Of a stretch of 12,553 bases of DNA, positions 1 to 6,793 are shown in pieces (the first letter of the stretch is position 1; every line of letters starts with the position of its first letter). The stretch is from assembly GCA_013042495.1 (NCBI GenBank), contig JABDQB010000232.1, positions 1-12,553 of the forward strand, in the 5' to 3' direction. Source of the stretch: Gemmatimonadota bacterium (GTDB lineage: Bacteria; Gemmatimonadota; Gemmatimonadetes; Palauibacterales; Palauibacteraceae). Under the pieces are notes generated by a model. It was not told where the DNA came from, searched no databases, and saw only the letters and a list, made by a program, of their open reading frames with translations. The position numbers were made by a program, and so were the translations under genes.

Positions 1-726
1 CGTGGTCAGGGTCACCACTCCGCCCCCGAACACGAGCGTCTCCGGCGCCGCCGCGAACACTTCCGTGAAGTTCAGCGTCCCGAAGTGGGTGAAGATCAGG
101 AACATCGCCACCAGGAAACCGAAGTCCCCGATCCGGTTCACGATGAACGCCTTCTTCCCTGCCGAAGCGAACGCCCGATTCTCGTACCAGAACCCGATCA
201 GCAGGTAGGAGCAGAGCCCGACCCCCTCCCATCCGACGAACATGATCGGGAAGTTCGCGCCCATCACGAGGATGAGCATGAAGAACACGAACAGGTTGAG
301 GTACGCGAAATACCTAGAATACCCGGGATCATCCCGCATGTAGCCGATGCTGTATACGTGGATCACCGACGAGACTCCGGTGACTACCAGCATCATCAGG
401 ATCGACAACTGGTCGAACTGCAGATCCACGCCGACCGATAGGTCGCCTGCCGCCATCCACGTCCACAGCGAAACGACCGCCGGATCGTGTGGCATCGCAC
501 CACGCATGGCCAGGAAGTTGGCCACGACCACGGCAAAGGCGCCGATGACGGCCAGCGGCCCGACGATACTCGGGATGCGCTTGTCGTCGCGCCACAGGAA
601 CGCCCCGAGACCGTTGATGACGAAACCCACGAGGGGGAGAAGGAGAATCAGACCCGGCAGAACCGGGTGATACCCGACTTCGGCGTGCTGCGCGACCCGA
701 AGGAACGGCTCGACGAAGTTCACCAT
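1..726 (-). CDS. nuoL: NADH-quinone oxidoreductase subunit L (partial, C-terminus outside window)
   Basis: Antiporter-like subunit at the far end of the complex I membrane arm; it takes part in proton translocation. The first 242 codons are present and the frame is open to base 1. The visible part holds the N-terminal hydrophobic helices and then the start of the antiporter core. FVGWEGVGLCSYLLIGFW (about residues 163-180) is the hallmark of NuoL, and E167 in GWEG corresponds to the conserved helix-5 glutamate (E144 of E. coli NuoL). KKAFIVNRIGDFGF follows at 191-204. The ATG at 726-724 overlaps the nuoK stop by 7 nt. No Shine-Dalgarno is visible in front of it, so translational coupling to nuoK is likely. 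The pumping lysines of later helices lie outside the window. The family call is secure. Confidence 0.97.
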   Translation of the reverse strand, partial: MVNFVEPFLRVAQHAEVGYHPVLPGLILLLPLVGFVINGLGAFLWRDDKRIPSIVGPLAVIGAFAVVVANFLAMRGAMPHDPAVVSLWTWMAAGDLSVGVDLQFDQLSILMMLVVTGVSSVIHVYSIGYMRDDPGYSRYFAYLNLFVFFMLILVMGANFPIMFVGWEGVGLCSYLLIGFWYENRAFASAGKKAFIVNRIGDFGFLVAMFLIFTHFGTLNFTEVFAAAPETLVFGGGVVTLTT

Positions 727-1019
727 TTCAACAGATTAAAGCGATCGACATTCACGAGCTCGTAGTGCCGGAAGATAGCGATGATGATGGCCAGTCCCAC
801 CGCGGCTTCCGCGGCGGCAACGGCCATGACGAAGAACACGAACACCTGGGCTTCGATACCCAGCGACCGGGAGAACACGACGAGCGTTAGGTTCACCGCA
901 TTGAGCATCAGTTCGATGCACATGAACATGATGATCGCGTTGCGCCGAAGCAGGACACCTGCCGTCCCGATCGCGAAAAGAAGCGCGCTGAGCATCAGCG
1001 TATAGGTTTCGATATCCAT
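720..1019 (-). CDS. nuoK: NADH-quinone oxidoreductase subunit K
   Basis: Small membrane subunit of complex I (99 aa, the usual length) with three transmembrane helices, related to MrpC. The two buried glutamates needed for coupled proton transfer are visible: E36 in MCIELMLNAVNL and E71 in AVAAAEAAVGLA (E36 and E72 in E. coli). The C-terminus RFNLLKW is typical of the family. The gene starts with ATG 7 nt after the nuoJ stop, behind a short purine-rich stretch (AGTAGGGA), and its TGA lies inside the start of nuoL. This order and tight packing match nuo operons generally. Confidence 0.98.
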   Translation of the reverse strand: MDIETYTLMLSALLFAIGTAGVLLRRNAIIMFMCIELMLNAVNLTLVVFSRSLGIEAQVFVFFVMAVAAAEAAVGLAIIIAIFRHYELVNVDRFNLLKW

Positions 1020-1026
1020 TCCCTAC

Positions 1027-1554
1027 TCACGGTGCCTTTTGGCGCGCCAGCACGATGGCCCCCACGATGGCCACCAGGAGGAGCAAAGAGGTGATCTCAA
1101 ACGGGACCAGGTAGTTCCGGAACATCGGATCGGCGATGACCCCGACTGCGCCCTGCGACTGAATCATGGCGTCGATCGTGGCTTGCCCCATCCCGCCCGC
1201 CATCGATGTCGTGTGACCGTCCCTCAACATGACGAGCAGGAGGCCGAAGACGGCTGCGGCAACCGCGATGCCGAGAATACCGTACGCCGGACCTCGCAAG
1301 TCCGTCTTCTCGGTGCGCCCGAGGTTCAGGAGCATGATGACGAACAGGAACAGGACCAGGATCGCCCCAGCGTACACGATCAGGTTGACGGCCGCGATGA
1401 AATGTGCATCCAACAGGACGAAGATCCCCGACATCGCGAAGAACGCCATGACCAGGTACAGCAGGCTCGCCACCGGATTCCGCGCGAACACCATGGCGGT
1501 GGCCCCTCCGATCGCCATGACGGCGAACAACACGAAGAAGAAGTCTACGATCAT
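1027..1554 (-). CDS. nuoJ: NADH-quinone oxidoreductase subunit J
   Basis: Membrane-arm subunit of complex I (175 aa, five predicted helices) that lies between NuoA/H and NuoK. Family signatures are VYAGAILVLFLFVIMLLNL at about 60-78, including the conserved helix-3 tyrosine Y61, and YLVPFEITSLLLLVAIVGAIV near the C-terminus (148-168). I chose the ATG at 1554 because it overlaps the nuoI stop in an ATGA arrangement and gives the normal NuoJ N-terminus (MIVDFFFVLF). An in-frame GTG at 1581 would add nine polar residues and push further into nuoI. A weakly conserved soluble-looking stretch at about 112-145 separates helices 4 and 5. Confidence 0.97.
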   Translation of the reverse strand: MIVDFFFVLFAVMAIGGATAMVFARNPVASLLYLVMAFFAMSGIFVLLDAHFIAAVNLIVYAGAILVLFLFVIMLLNLGRTEKTDLRGPAYGILGIAVAAAVFGLLLVMLRDGHTTSMAGGMGQATIDAMIQSQGAVGVIADPMFRNYLVPFEITSLLLLVAIVGAIVLARQKAP

Positions 1555-2048
1555 TCGGACGATGGGTCGGCGGGATCCCACAACGCCGTGACCGGATGGT
1601 CATTCTCGCACAGCCGCGCCAGGTCGTAGACCCAACGCTCCCGGCTGTACTCGGCGTTCTCGTAGTGGACCCCTAGGTGAATCGCCTCAACTGGGCATAC
1701 TTCCTGACAGTAACCGCAGAAGATGCAGCGGAACTCGTCGATCTCGTACACCGCCGCGTACCGTTCCCCGTTCTCGTCCTCCGCGGGGATGAGCTTGATG
1801 CAGTTGACAGGGCATACCGTCGGGCACAGGCCGCACCCTACGCACTTGGCGCGCCCGTCCTCGTGGACCGCCATGCGGTGCGTGCCTCGCCAGCGAGGCC
1901 CCAGCTCCCACTTCTCATCCGGGTATTGCTGAGTCGGCTTGTCGGCGCGCATGAAGTGCTTGAACGTGATGCCAAGCCCCTTGCTGATGGCGCGGACGTA
2001 CGAGCTCTCACTCTCCGGCCGCTCCACGATCCTCACCTCACCTGGCAT
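1551..2048 (-). CDS. nuoI: NADH-quinone oxidoreductase subunit I (2x[4Fe-4S])
   Basis: Ferredoxin-like subunit of the complex I connecting module, carrying clusters N6a and N6b that relay electrons from NuoG towards NuoB. From the chosen start it is 165 aa, close to the family norm. Two complete 8Fe-type motifs are visible: C69-x2-C72-x2-C75-x3-C79-P and C108-x2-C111-x2-C114-x3-C118-P. The N-terminal stretch (about 18-33) resembles the amphipathic membrane-lying helix of the family. The ATG at 2048 is preceded by a strong Shine-Dalgarno and overlaps the nuoH end by 11 nt. A longer reading from about 2144 would add 32 Arg/Pro-rich residues lying entirely over the nuoH tail, and was not used. 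Confidence 0.97.
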   Translation of the reverse strand: MPGEVRIVERPESESSYVRAISKGLGITFKHFMRADKPTQQYPDEKWELGPRWRGTHRMAVHEDGRAKCVGCGLCPTVCPVNCIKLIPAEDENGERYAAVYEIDEFRCIFCGYCQEVCPVEAIHLGVHYENAEYSRERWVYDLARLCENDHPVTALWDPADPSSE

Positions 2049-3327
2049 GCAAGTCCCCCTCGCTTCCGCCGGCCGCGGCCGCCGCGGCCTCGGCTCGGGC
2101 CCGGTTCCTGGTTTTCGCCGTCGCTCCGCGAACCAGCCTTCCACGATCGACCAGGAACAGCAGTATGAGCGCCAGAGCGAAGTTGATTCCCAGCAGCGCC
2201 GCGGAATACGCGATTCCGACCTCGATGCCGGCCGTATCCAGCGCGTAAATGGCGACGGCCATGAGCATGATGTAGGCCATCAGCGCAGGTATGAAGACCT
2301 TCCAGCCAAGGTCCATCAGTTGATCGTACCGGAACCTGGGGATCGTCCAGCGAACGAACATGAAGAACGCCACGAAGAAGACCGTCTTGGCCGTGAAGGC
2401 GATAAGCGTGAGCAACGTCTTCCACCAGGTCGGCTCACCGATCACGGTACCGTCGGCCAGCACACGGATGTTGTCCCCCTGCCAGAACGGAATGTCCCAC
2501 CCGCCGAGGAAGAACACCGCGATCAGCGCGCCCGTCGTGATCAAGTGGAAATACTCACCGAGGAAGAACATGCCGAACTTCATCGACGAGTACTCCGTGT
2601 GGTAACCGCCGACGATTTCCGCTTCGGCCTCCGGAAGATCGAACGGGACCCGGTTCGTTTCGGCCAGCCCCGATACCAGGAAGAAGAACCCGGACACCAT
2701 CAGCGGAAGCATGAACCACATGCCGTACGTCGCGGGACCCGCGGCGAATGACTGCTGCATGGAAACGAGAACGGGCATCTCGACGTTGCCTGCCAACATC
2801 AAGACCGGGACGAGGCTCATGGCCAACCCGATTTCGTAACTGATCATCTGGGCCGAGCCCCGCAGCCCGCCGAGAAATGAATACTTGCTGTTGGATGACC
2901 AGCCGGCCATCACCACGCCGTAGACCGCCAGCGAGGCGATCGCCAGTACGTACAGGAAGCCGATCGGCACGTCGGCCACGATCATGTCCACGCGACCCCA
3001 GCGCGTCGGCAACGGTGACCCGAGCGGGATGACTCCGAACAGGACCGTGGCCGGGAACAACGCGAGGGCCGGTGCAAGAACGAAGAACTTCTTATGTGCG
3101 GCCCCTGGCGTGACTTCCTCCTTGAGGATGAACTTCAGCCCGTCGGCCATGACCTGCAGGATTCCCAGAGGCCCGACGCGATTCGGACCGCTCCTGTCCT
3201 GCATGAACCCGGCGACCTTCCGCTCCATGTAGGTCGCCAGCGCCACTCCGAGCAGCAGCAAGACGAAGAAGACGATCGTCTTCAAGATCGTGGCGACGAC
3301 GAAGGCCGTGCCGGTGACCGCCCCCAT
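2038..3327 (-). CDS. nuoH: NADH-quinone oxidoreductase subunit H, with C-terminal extension
   Basis: Membrane subunit that forms much of the quinone chamber and the coupling interface of complex I. Family motifs: TYMERKVAGFMQDRSGPNRVG at about 32-52, SGLAETNRVPFDLPEAEAE at 219-237 followed by IVGGYHTEYSSMKF, and RFRYDQLMDLGWK at about 331-343. The acidic ETNRVPFDLPEAEAE loop faces the quinone cavity in known structures. At 429 aa it is clearly longer than E. coli NuoH (325 aa). After the normal last helix (about 345-363) there is another hydrophobic segment (about 372-393) and an Arg/Ala-rich tail (395-429). The start ATG lies 8 nt after nuoG, with a G-run (TAGGGGG) as likely ribosome site. 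The function is certain; the role of the tail is unknown. Confidence 0.98.
   Translation of the reverse strand: MGAVTGTAFVVATILKTIVFFVLLLLGVALATYMERKVAGFMQDRSGPNRVGPLGILQVMADGLKFILKEEVTPGAAHKKFFVLAPALALFPATVLFGVIPLGSPLPTRWGRVDMIVADVPIGFLYVLAIASLAVYGVVMAGWSSNSKYSFLGGLRGSAQMISYEIGLAMSLVPVLMLAGNVEMPVLVSMQQSFAAGPATYGMWFMLPLMVSGFFFLVSGLAETNRVPFDLPEAEAEIVGGYHTEYSSMKFGMFFLGEYFHLITTGALIAVFFLGGWDIPFWQGDNIRVLADGTVIGEPTWWKTLLTLIAFTAKTVFFVAFFMFVRWTIPRFRYDQLMDLGWKVFIPALMAYIMLMAVAIYALDTAGIEVGIAYSAALLGINFALALILLFLVDRGRLVRGATAKTRNRARAEAAAAAAGGSEGDLHAR
2055..2061 (-). promoter_or_regulatory. Ribosome binding site deciding the nuoI start
   Basis: On the minus strand GAGGGGG lies 6 nt before the ATG at 2048, a near-ideal distance. 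It sits inside the last codons of nuoH. It supports the start at 2048 over the upstream in-frame alternative. Confidence 0.6.
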
Positions 3328-3335
3328 GGTGCCCC

Positions 3336-4913
3336 CTATTCCGCGGCGACGGCCGGATGCCCGGCCTCGCTGAGAAGTTCACCTCTCAGGCCCAGTCCAC
3401 CCCACGTCAGGCCCTGCATCGCCTCCGTACCCGCCGCCATTACGCCGAATGCGTCGCCAATCTCGCGGACTCCGGTACCTTCGCCGAGATGCTCCAGAAG
3501 TCGGCTCAGGAACATCCAGGCGGGCCGGGCCACGCCGGGAGATCGGAGCGCCCGATGGAACCGCTGCACCCGTCCCTCGTAGTTGACGAACGTGCCCTCC
3601 ATTTCAGGGACCGCCGCCGCCGGGAGGATCGCTGTCGCGTTCCCCGCGGCGGGTGGCAGGTGCGACCCTATATACAGGAAGAAACCCGCGTTGGCTCCGT
3701 AGTCGGCCGGTGCCTCGGCCAGTGCGTCACCGAGGACCACAAGTGACGCCCCGTCCACAACCTCCGGCAAGCCTTCGGAACGCCGATAGCCGTGCAACGC
3801 CGCCCCTGTAGCGTTCGGCGCCCGCTCGGCCCGGAGCTTGAGCTTGGGGAACCCCGCCAGGGTGACTTCCGCTCCCTCCTCAACCTCGAACGTTCCGCCC
3901 TCGATCCCCAGATGATTCAGGAGCGTGCGCGTGTAGAAGAGAGCTTCGTTCGACACGCTCGCCGAAGCGACGGCTACGCCGCCGGAGCCGCCCAACTCTT
4001 CCGCCACCCAGGCCAGAGCTTCGTTCCAGCTCGCGGGCTCCAGCTCGCCCGCGCGGCGGATCATCGGCGCCTCGGCCCGGACCCCCCTGTTGGCCATGAC
4101 CAGGACGCGCCTGCCGTGATCGCACATCCAGTACGAGTTCACCTCCGTGTTCAGTCGCGGCTTGGTCCGGACGACCTGATTCTCCTTGACGTTGATCTCG
4201 ATGTTGCAGCCCGTCGAGCAGCCCGGACAAATCCCGGGGGCCGCGTCCATGTCCCAAGCGCGAGCCTTGAACACGAAGTCTTCGTGGACCAGCGCGCCGA
4301 CCGGGCACACGTCGACGATGTTGCCTCGAAAGGCATGGTCGAGGTCCCTGCCCGGAAACGTGTCGATGTAGGCCTTGTGCCCGCGCTGGGCCACCACGAG
4401 GGCGTTGTCCCCGGCGATGTCCTCCATGAAGCGCACGCACCGCGTGCACACTATGCATCGATCGCCAAAATAGAGTATGTCGTCCGCCACACGGTCCCGC
4501 CCGAGGACCATCTTCGCCTCGGCATACCGGCTGCGCAGCTGACCCGTTTCGAAAGCGTAGTCCTGAAGCATGCACTGTCCCGCAGCATCACAGATCGGGC
4601 AGTCCAGCGGATGATTCAGCAGGAGGAACTCGATGACTGACTGGCGAGCCTTTTCCGCCGCCTCGCTCGTCGTGTGCACCACCATGCCTTCCCCGGCCGG
4701 GAATACGCAGGAGGGCTGAAGCTTCGGCTGTCCCTCGATTTCCACCAGACACATGCGGCACTGCGCCGGGCGGCTCGGGATTCCGGGGTGATAGCAATAG
4801 TGCGGCACGACGACGCCGGCATGCTCGGCCGCCTGCAGCAACGTGGTCCCAGCCGCGACCGAGACTTCGACGCCGTCAATCGTCAGTGTGATTTGATTCG
4901 CTGCGTCGCTCAT
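3336..4913 (-). CDS. nuoG: NADH-quinone oxidoreductase subunit G (short form, N7 site kept)
   Basis: Largest peripheral-arm subunit, which carries electrons from NuoF to NuoI through several iron-sulfur clusters. Ligands in order: [2Fe-2S] N1b C40, C52, C55, C69; His/Cys-ligated [4Fe-4S] N5 H101, C105, C108, C114; [4Fe-4S] N4 C153, C156, C159, C203; and a fourth set C229-x2-C232-x3-C236...C264 matching the N7 site of E. coli. The domain after about residue 270 is a reduced molybdopterin-oxidoreductase-like fold: the protein is 525 aa, against about 900 in E. coli. The end is Gly/Ala/Leu-rich and poorly conserved. The gene lies 31 nt after nuoF, with GAGGG some 12 nt before the ATG. Identity as NuoG rather than a formate dehydrogenase follows from the N1b/N5/N4 order and the operon. 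Confidence 0.97.
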   Translation of the reverse strand: MSDAANQITLTIDGVEVSVAAGTTLLQAAEHAGVVVPHYCYHPGIPSRPAQCRMCLVEIEGQPKLQPSCVFPAGEGMVVHTTSEAAEKARQSVIEFLLLNHPLDCPICDAAGQCMLQDYAFETGQLRSRYAEAKMVLGRDRVADDILYFGDRCIVCTRCVRFMEDIAGDNALVVAQRGHKAYIDTFPGRDLDHAFRGNIVDVCPVGALVHEDFVFKARAWDMDAAPGICPGCSTGCNIEINVKENQVVRTKPRLNTEVNSYWMCDHGRRVLVMANRGVRAEAPMIRRAGELEPASWNEALAWVAEELGGSGGVAVASASVSNEALFYTRTLLNHLGIEGGTFEVEEGAEVTLAGFPKLKLRAERAPNATGAALHGYRRSEGLPEVVDGASLVVLGDALAEAPADYGANAGFFLYIGSHLPPAAGNATAILPAAAVPEMEGTFVNYEGRVQRFHRALRSPGVARPAWMFLSRLLEHLGEGTGVREIGDAFGVMAAGTEAMQGLTWGGLGLRGELLSEAGHPAVAAE

Positions 4914-4944
4914 CCGTCGGCGATCCCTCGATATGGCTCGAGTC

Positions 4945-6216
4945 TCAGCGCTCGATCAGCGCCTCGTATTCATCCCTGAACTTGTCCAGCGAGGAGCGAA
5001 GCGGGAACACGACACTGTCCGCCAGCGGGCAAATGGTTCGTCCCGTCATCTGCTCACACAGGTGGTACAGCGTGTCGAGGTCCTCGAACGTCCCGTCCCC
5101 TTCTTCGATTCGCTGCAGGATCTTCGCGGTCCAGGAAGTACCTTCGCGGCACTGGACACACTGGCCACACGACTCGTGCGCATAGAACTGTGCGACTCGG
5201 CGCATCGCCTGGACGATATTGGTGTCCTCGTTCATCACGATCGGAGACGCCGTCCCGAGCGCGCTGCCAGCCTCCGCAAGTCCCTCGTAGCAGCCGGAGC
5301 AGTCCAATTCGTCGGCCGTGAGGATGGCCGTGGACGACCCACCCGGAATGACCGCTTTGATCTTCTTCCCGTTCGGATCCCCGCCGCATACTTCGTAGAT
5401 CACGTCGCTCAAATTCACCCCGAGCGGAAGCTCATACGTACCGGGGCGCTGCAGATGGCCCGAGCAGCACCAGAGCTTCGTGCCGGGACTCTTCTCCGTG
5501 CCCCACTGGCGATACCAGTCCGCGCCCTCGGCCACGATCATCGGCACGGCCGCCAGGGTCTCCACGTTGTTCACCGTGGTTGGACGGCCGAAAACACCGG
5601 ACTGCGCCGGAAACGGTGGCTTGATCCACGGCTCCGCACGCCCACCCATGAGGGAGCTCATGAGTCCTGTCTCTTCGCCCGCGATGTAAGCGCCGGCACC
5701 GAGATGGACCGTCACGTCGCAGTTCCAGCCGCTGCCGAGAATGTCTTCGCCGACGTAACCACCTTCATAGGCCTCGACGACGGCATCCCGCACGATGCCG
5801 CTGAACGGGAAGAACTCACCGCGTACATAGATGTAGACATGCTCGGCCCGGATTGCTCGCGCGGCGATGAGGCACCCTTCGATCAACAGGTGCGGCACCC
5901 AGCGCAGGATCTCCCGATCCTTGAAGGCTCCGGGCTCACTCTCGTCGGCATTGCAGCAAAGGTAGTGCGGTCCGTTCGGCTCCTTCGGCATGAAGCTCCA
6001 CTTCACGCCCGTTGGAAAACCGGCGCCACCCCTGCCCCGCAGTCCCGATTCCTTGACCACTTCGGTGATCGCATCCGGATCCATTTCGAGCGCCTTCGGG
6101 AGCGAGGCGTACCCGCCGAGCTCCTTCCAGCCCGCAAGAGTTCGCGCCTTCTCATCCCCCAGATGACGCGAGAGGAGCGTGCCGACTTCCAGATCGTGGC
6201 TGTACGGGTACCCCAT
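4945..6216 (-). CDS. nuoF: NADH-quinone oxidoreductase subunit F (NADH/FMN-binding)
   Basis: The catalytic entry point of complex I: it binds NADH, passes hydride to FMN and sends electrons to cluster N3. The glycine-rich FMN/NADH loop GRGGAGFPTGVKW is at 61-73, CCNADESEPGAFKDRE at 87-102, and GAGAYIAGEETGLMSSLMGG at 173-192. Cluster N3 ligands are C350, C353 and C356 (ESCGQCVQCREGT) plus C396 (TICPLAD). The length of 423 aa is normal. The ATG lies 13 nt after the nuoE stop, behind a GGCGGGCGA stretch. No anomaly was seen. Confidence 0.98.
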   Translation of the reverse strand: MGYPYSHDLEVGTLLSRHLGDEKARTLAGWKELGGYASLPKALEMDPDAITEVVKESGLRGRGGAGFPTGVKWSFMPKEPNGPHYLCCNADESEPGAFKDREILRWVPHLLIEGCLIAARAIRAEHVYIYVRGEFFPFSGIVRDAVVEAYEGGYVGEDILGSGWNCDVTVHLGAGAYIAGEETGLMSSLMGGRAEPWIKPPFPAQSGVFGRPTTVNNVETLAAVPMIVAEGADWYRQWGTEKSPGTKLWCCSGHLQRPGTYELPLGVNLSDVIYEVCGGDPNGKKIKAVIPGGSSTAILTADELDCSGCYEGLAEAGSALGTASPIVMNEDTNIVQAMRRVAQFYAHESCGQCVQCREGTSWTAKILQRIEEGDGTFEDLDTLYHLCEQMTGRTICPLADSVVFPLRSSLDKFRDEYEALIER

Positions 6217-6229
6217 CGGTGTCGCCCGC

Positions 6230-6793
6230 CTAGTCCAGTTCGTCGAGGATCGCCGGGACCTTGTCCGGCGTTACATTCTCGAAATATCGGTCGTTGACCT
6301 GCACCGCTGTCGCAAATCCACACGCGCCGAGACACTCGGCCTCGATCACGGTATACCGTCCGTCCTCGGAGATCTCGCCCGCCCGGGTCCCCGTCTCGGA
6401 AAGGAACTGCTCGAACACTTCCTGCCCCTCATTCAGGTGACATGAGATGCACGTGCAAACCTGGATCAGATGCCGACCGACCGGGTGCCTGTTGTACATC
6501 GTGTAGAACGTGGCCACCGATCGGACGTATGCCGGCGTGAGTTCGAGCGCCCCGGCGATCTCGGCCATGTTCTCGTCGGAGATCCAGCCGTTCCTCTCCT
6601 GCGCATATCCGAGCATGGGCAGGAGCGCCGCGCGCTTCTCAGGGTAGCGACTGACGACCTTTTCGAGGCGGTCCTGGCCCTCGGGGTCTTCGAACAACCG
6701 CTCGGTTGGCCTGAGGTCCGCCACCTGGAAGGGCTGCGCGCTGGCGGCCGCCGGGTGCAAGGGTCTAGTCACTGGATCTCCGGTATCCGTCAT
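6230..6793 (-). CDS. nuoE: NADH-quinone oxidoreductase subunit E ([2Fe-2S])
   Basis: Thioredoxin-fold [2Fe-2S] subunit that partners NuoF and holds the off-path cluster N1a. Ligands are C113-x4-C118 (within CTCISC) and C154-x3-C158 (ECLGACG). The helical segment RYPEKRAALLPMLGYAQERNGW (around 49-70) and VRSVATFYTMY (90-100) are typical. The protein is 187 aa; the first 25 residues or so are an Ala/Pro-rich stretch beyond the core, in line with variable N-termini in this family. Its ATG overlaps the nuoCD stop in an ATGA arrangement, suggesting coupled translation. There is no other Met before residue 60, so the start is fairly firm, although an internal GTG cannot be excluded. Confidence 0.97.
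   Translation of the reverse strand: MTDTGDPVTRPLHPAAASAQPFQVADLRPTERLFEDPEGQDRLEKVVSRYPEKRAALLPMLGYAQERNGWISDENMAEIAGALELTPAYVRSVATFYTMYNRHPVGRHLIQVCTCISCHLNEGQEVFEQFLSETGTRAGEISEDGRYTVIEAECLGACGFATAVQVNDRYFENVTPDKVPAILDELD

Noticed and set aside
2049..2144. N-terminal extension of NuoI
   Set aside because: Arg/Pro-rich sequence lying wholly over the nuoH tail; a strong Shine-Dalgarno supports the start at 2048.
3336..4913. Reading nuoG as a formate dehydrogenase or other molybdopterin enzyme subunit
   Set aside because: The N1b/N5/N4 ligand order is shared with some hydrogenase and formate dehydrogenase subunits, but the setting between nuoF and nuoH and the short C-terminal domain settle it as NuoG.
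4933..6297. A 454-residue open frame on the plus strand opposite nuoF, and similar long plus-strand frames across the nuo operon
   Set aside because: They lie antisense to clearly conserved genes, their products are Arg/His/Pro-rich with no recognisable motif, and open antisense frames are expected in GC-rich coding DNA.
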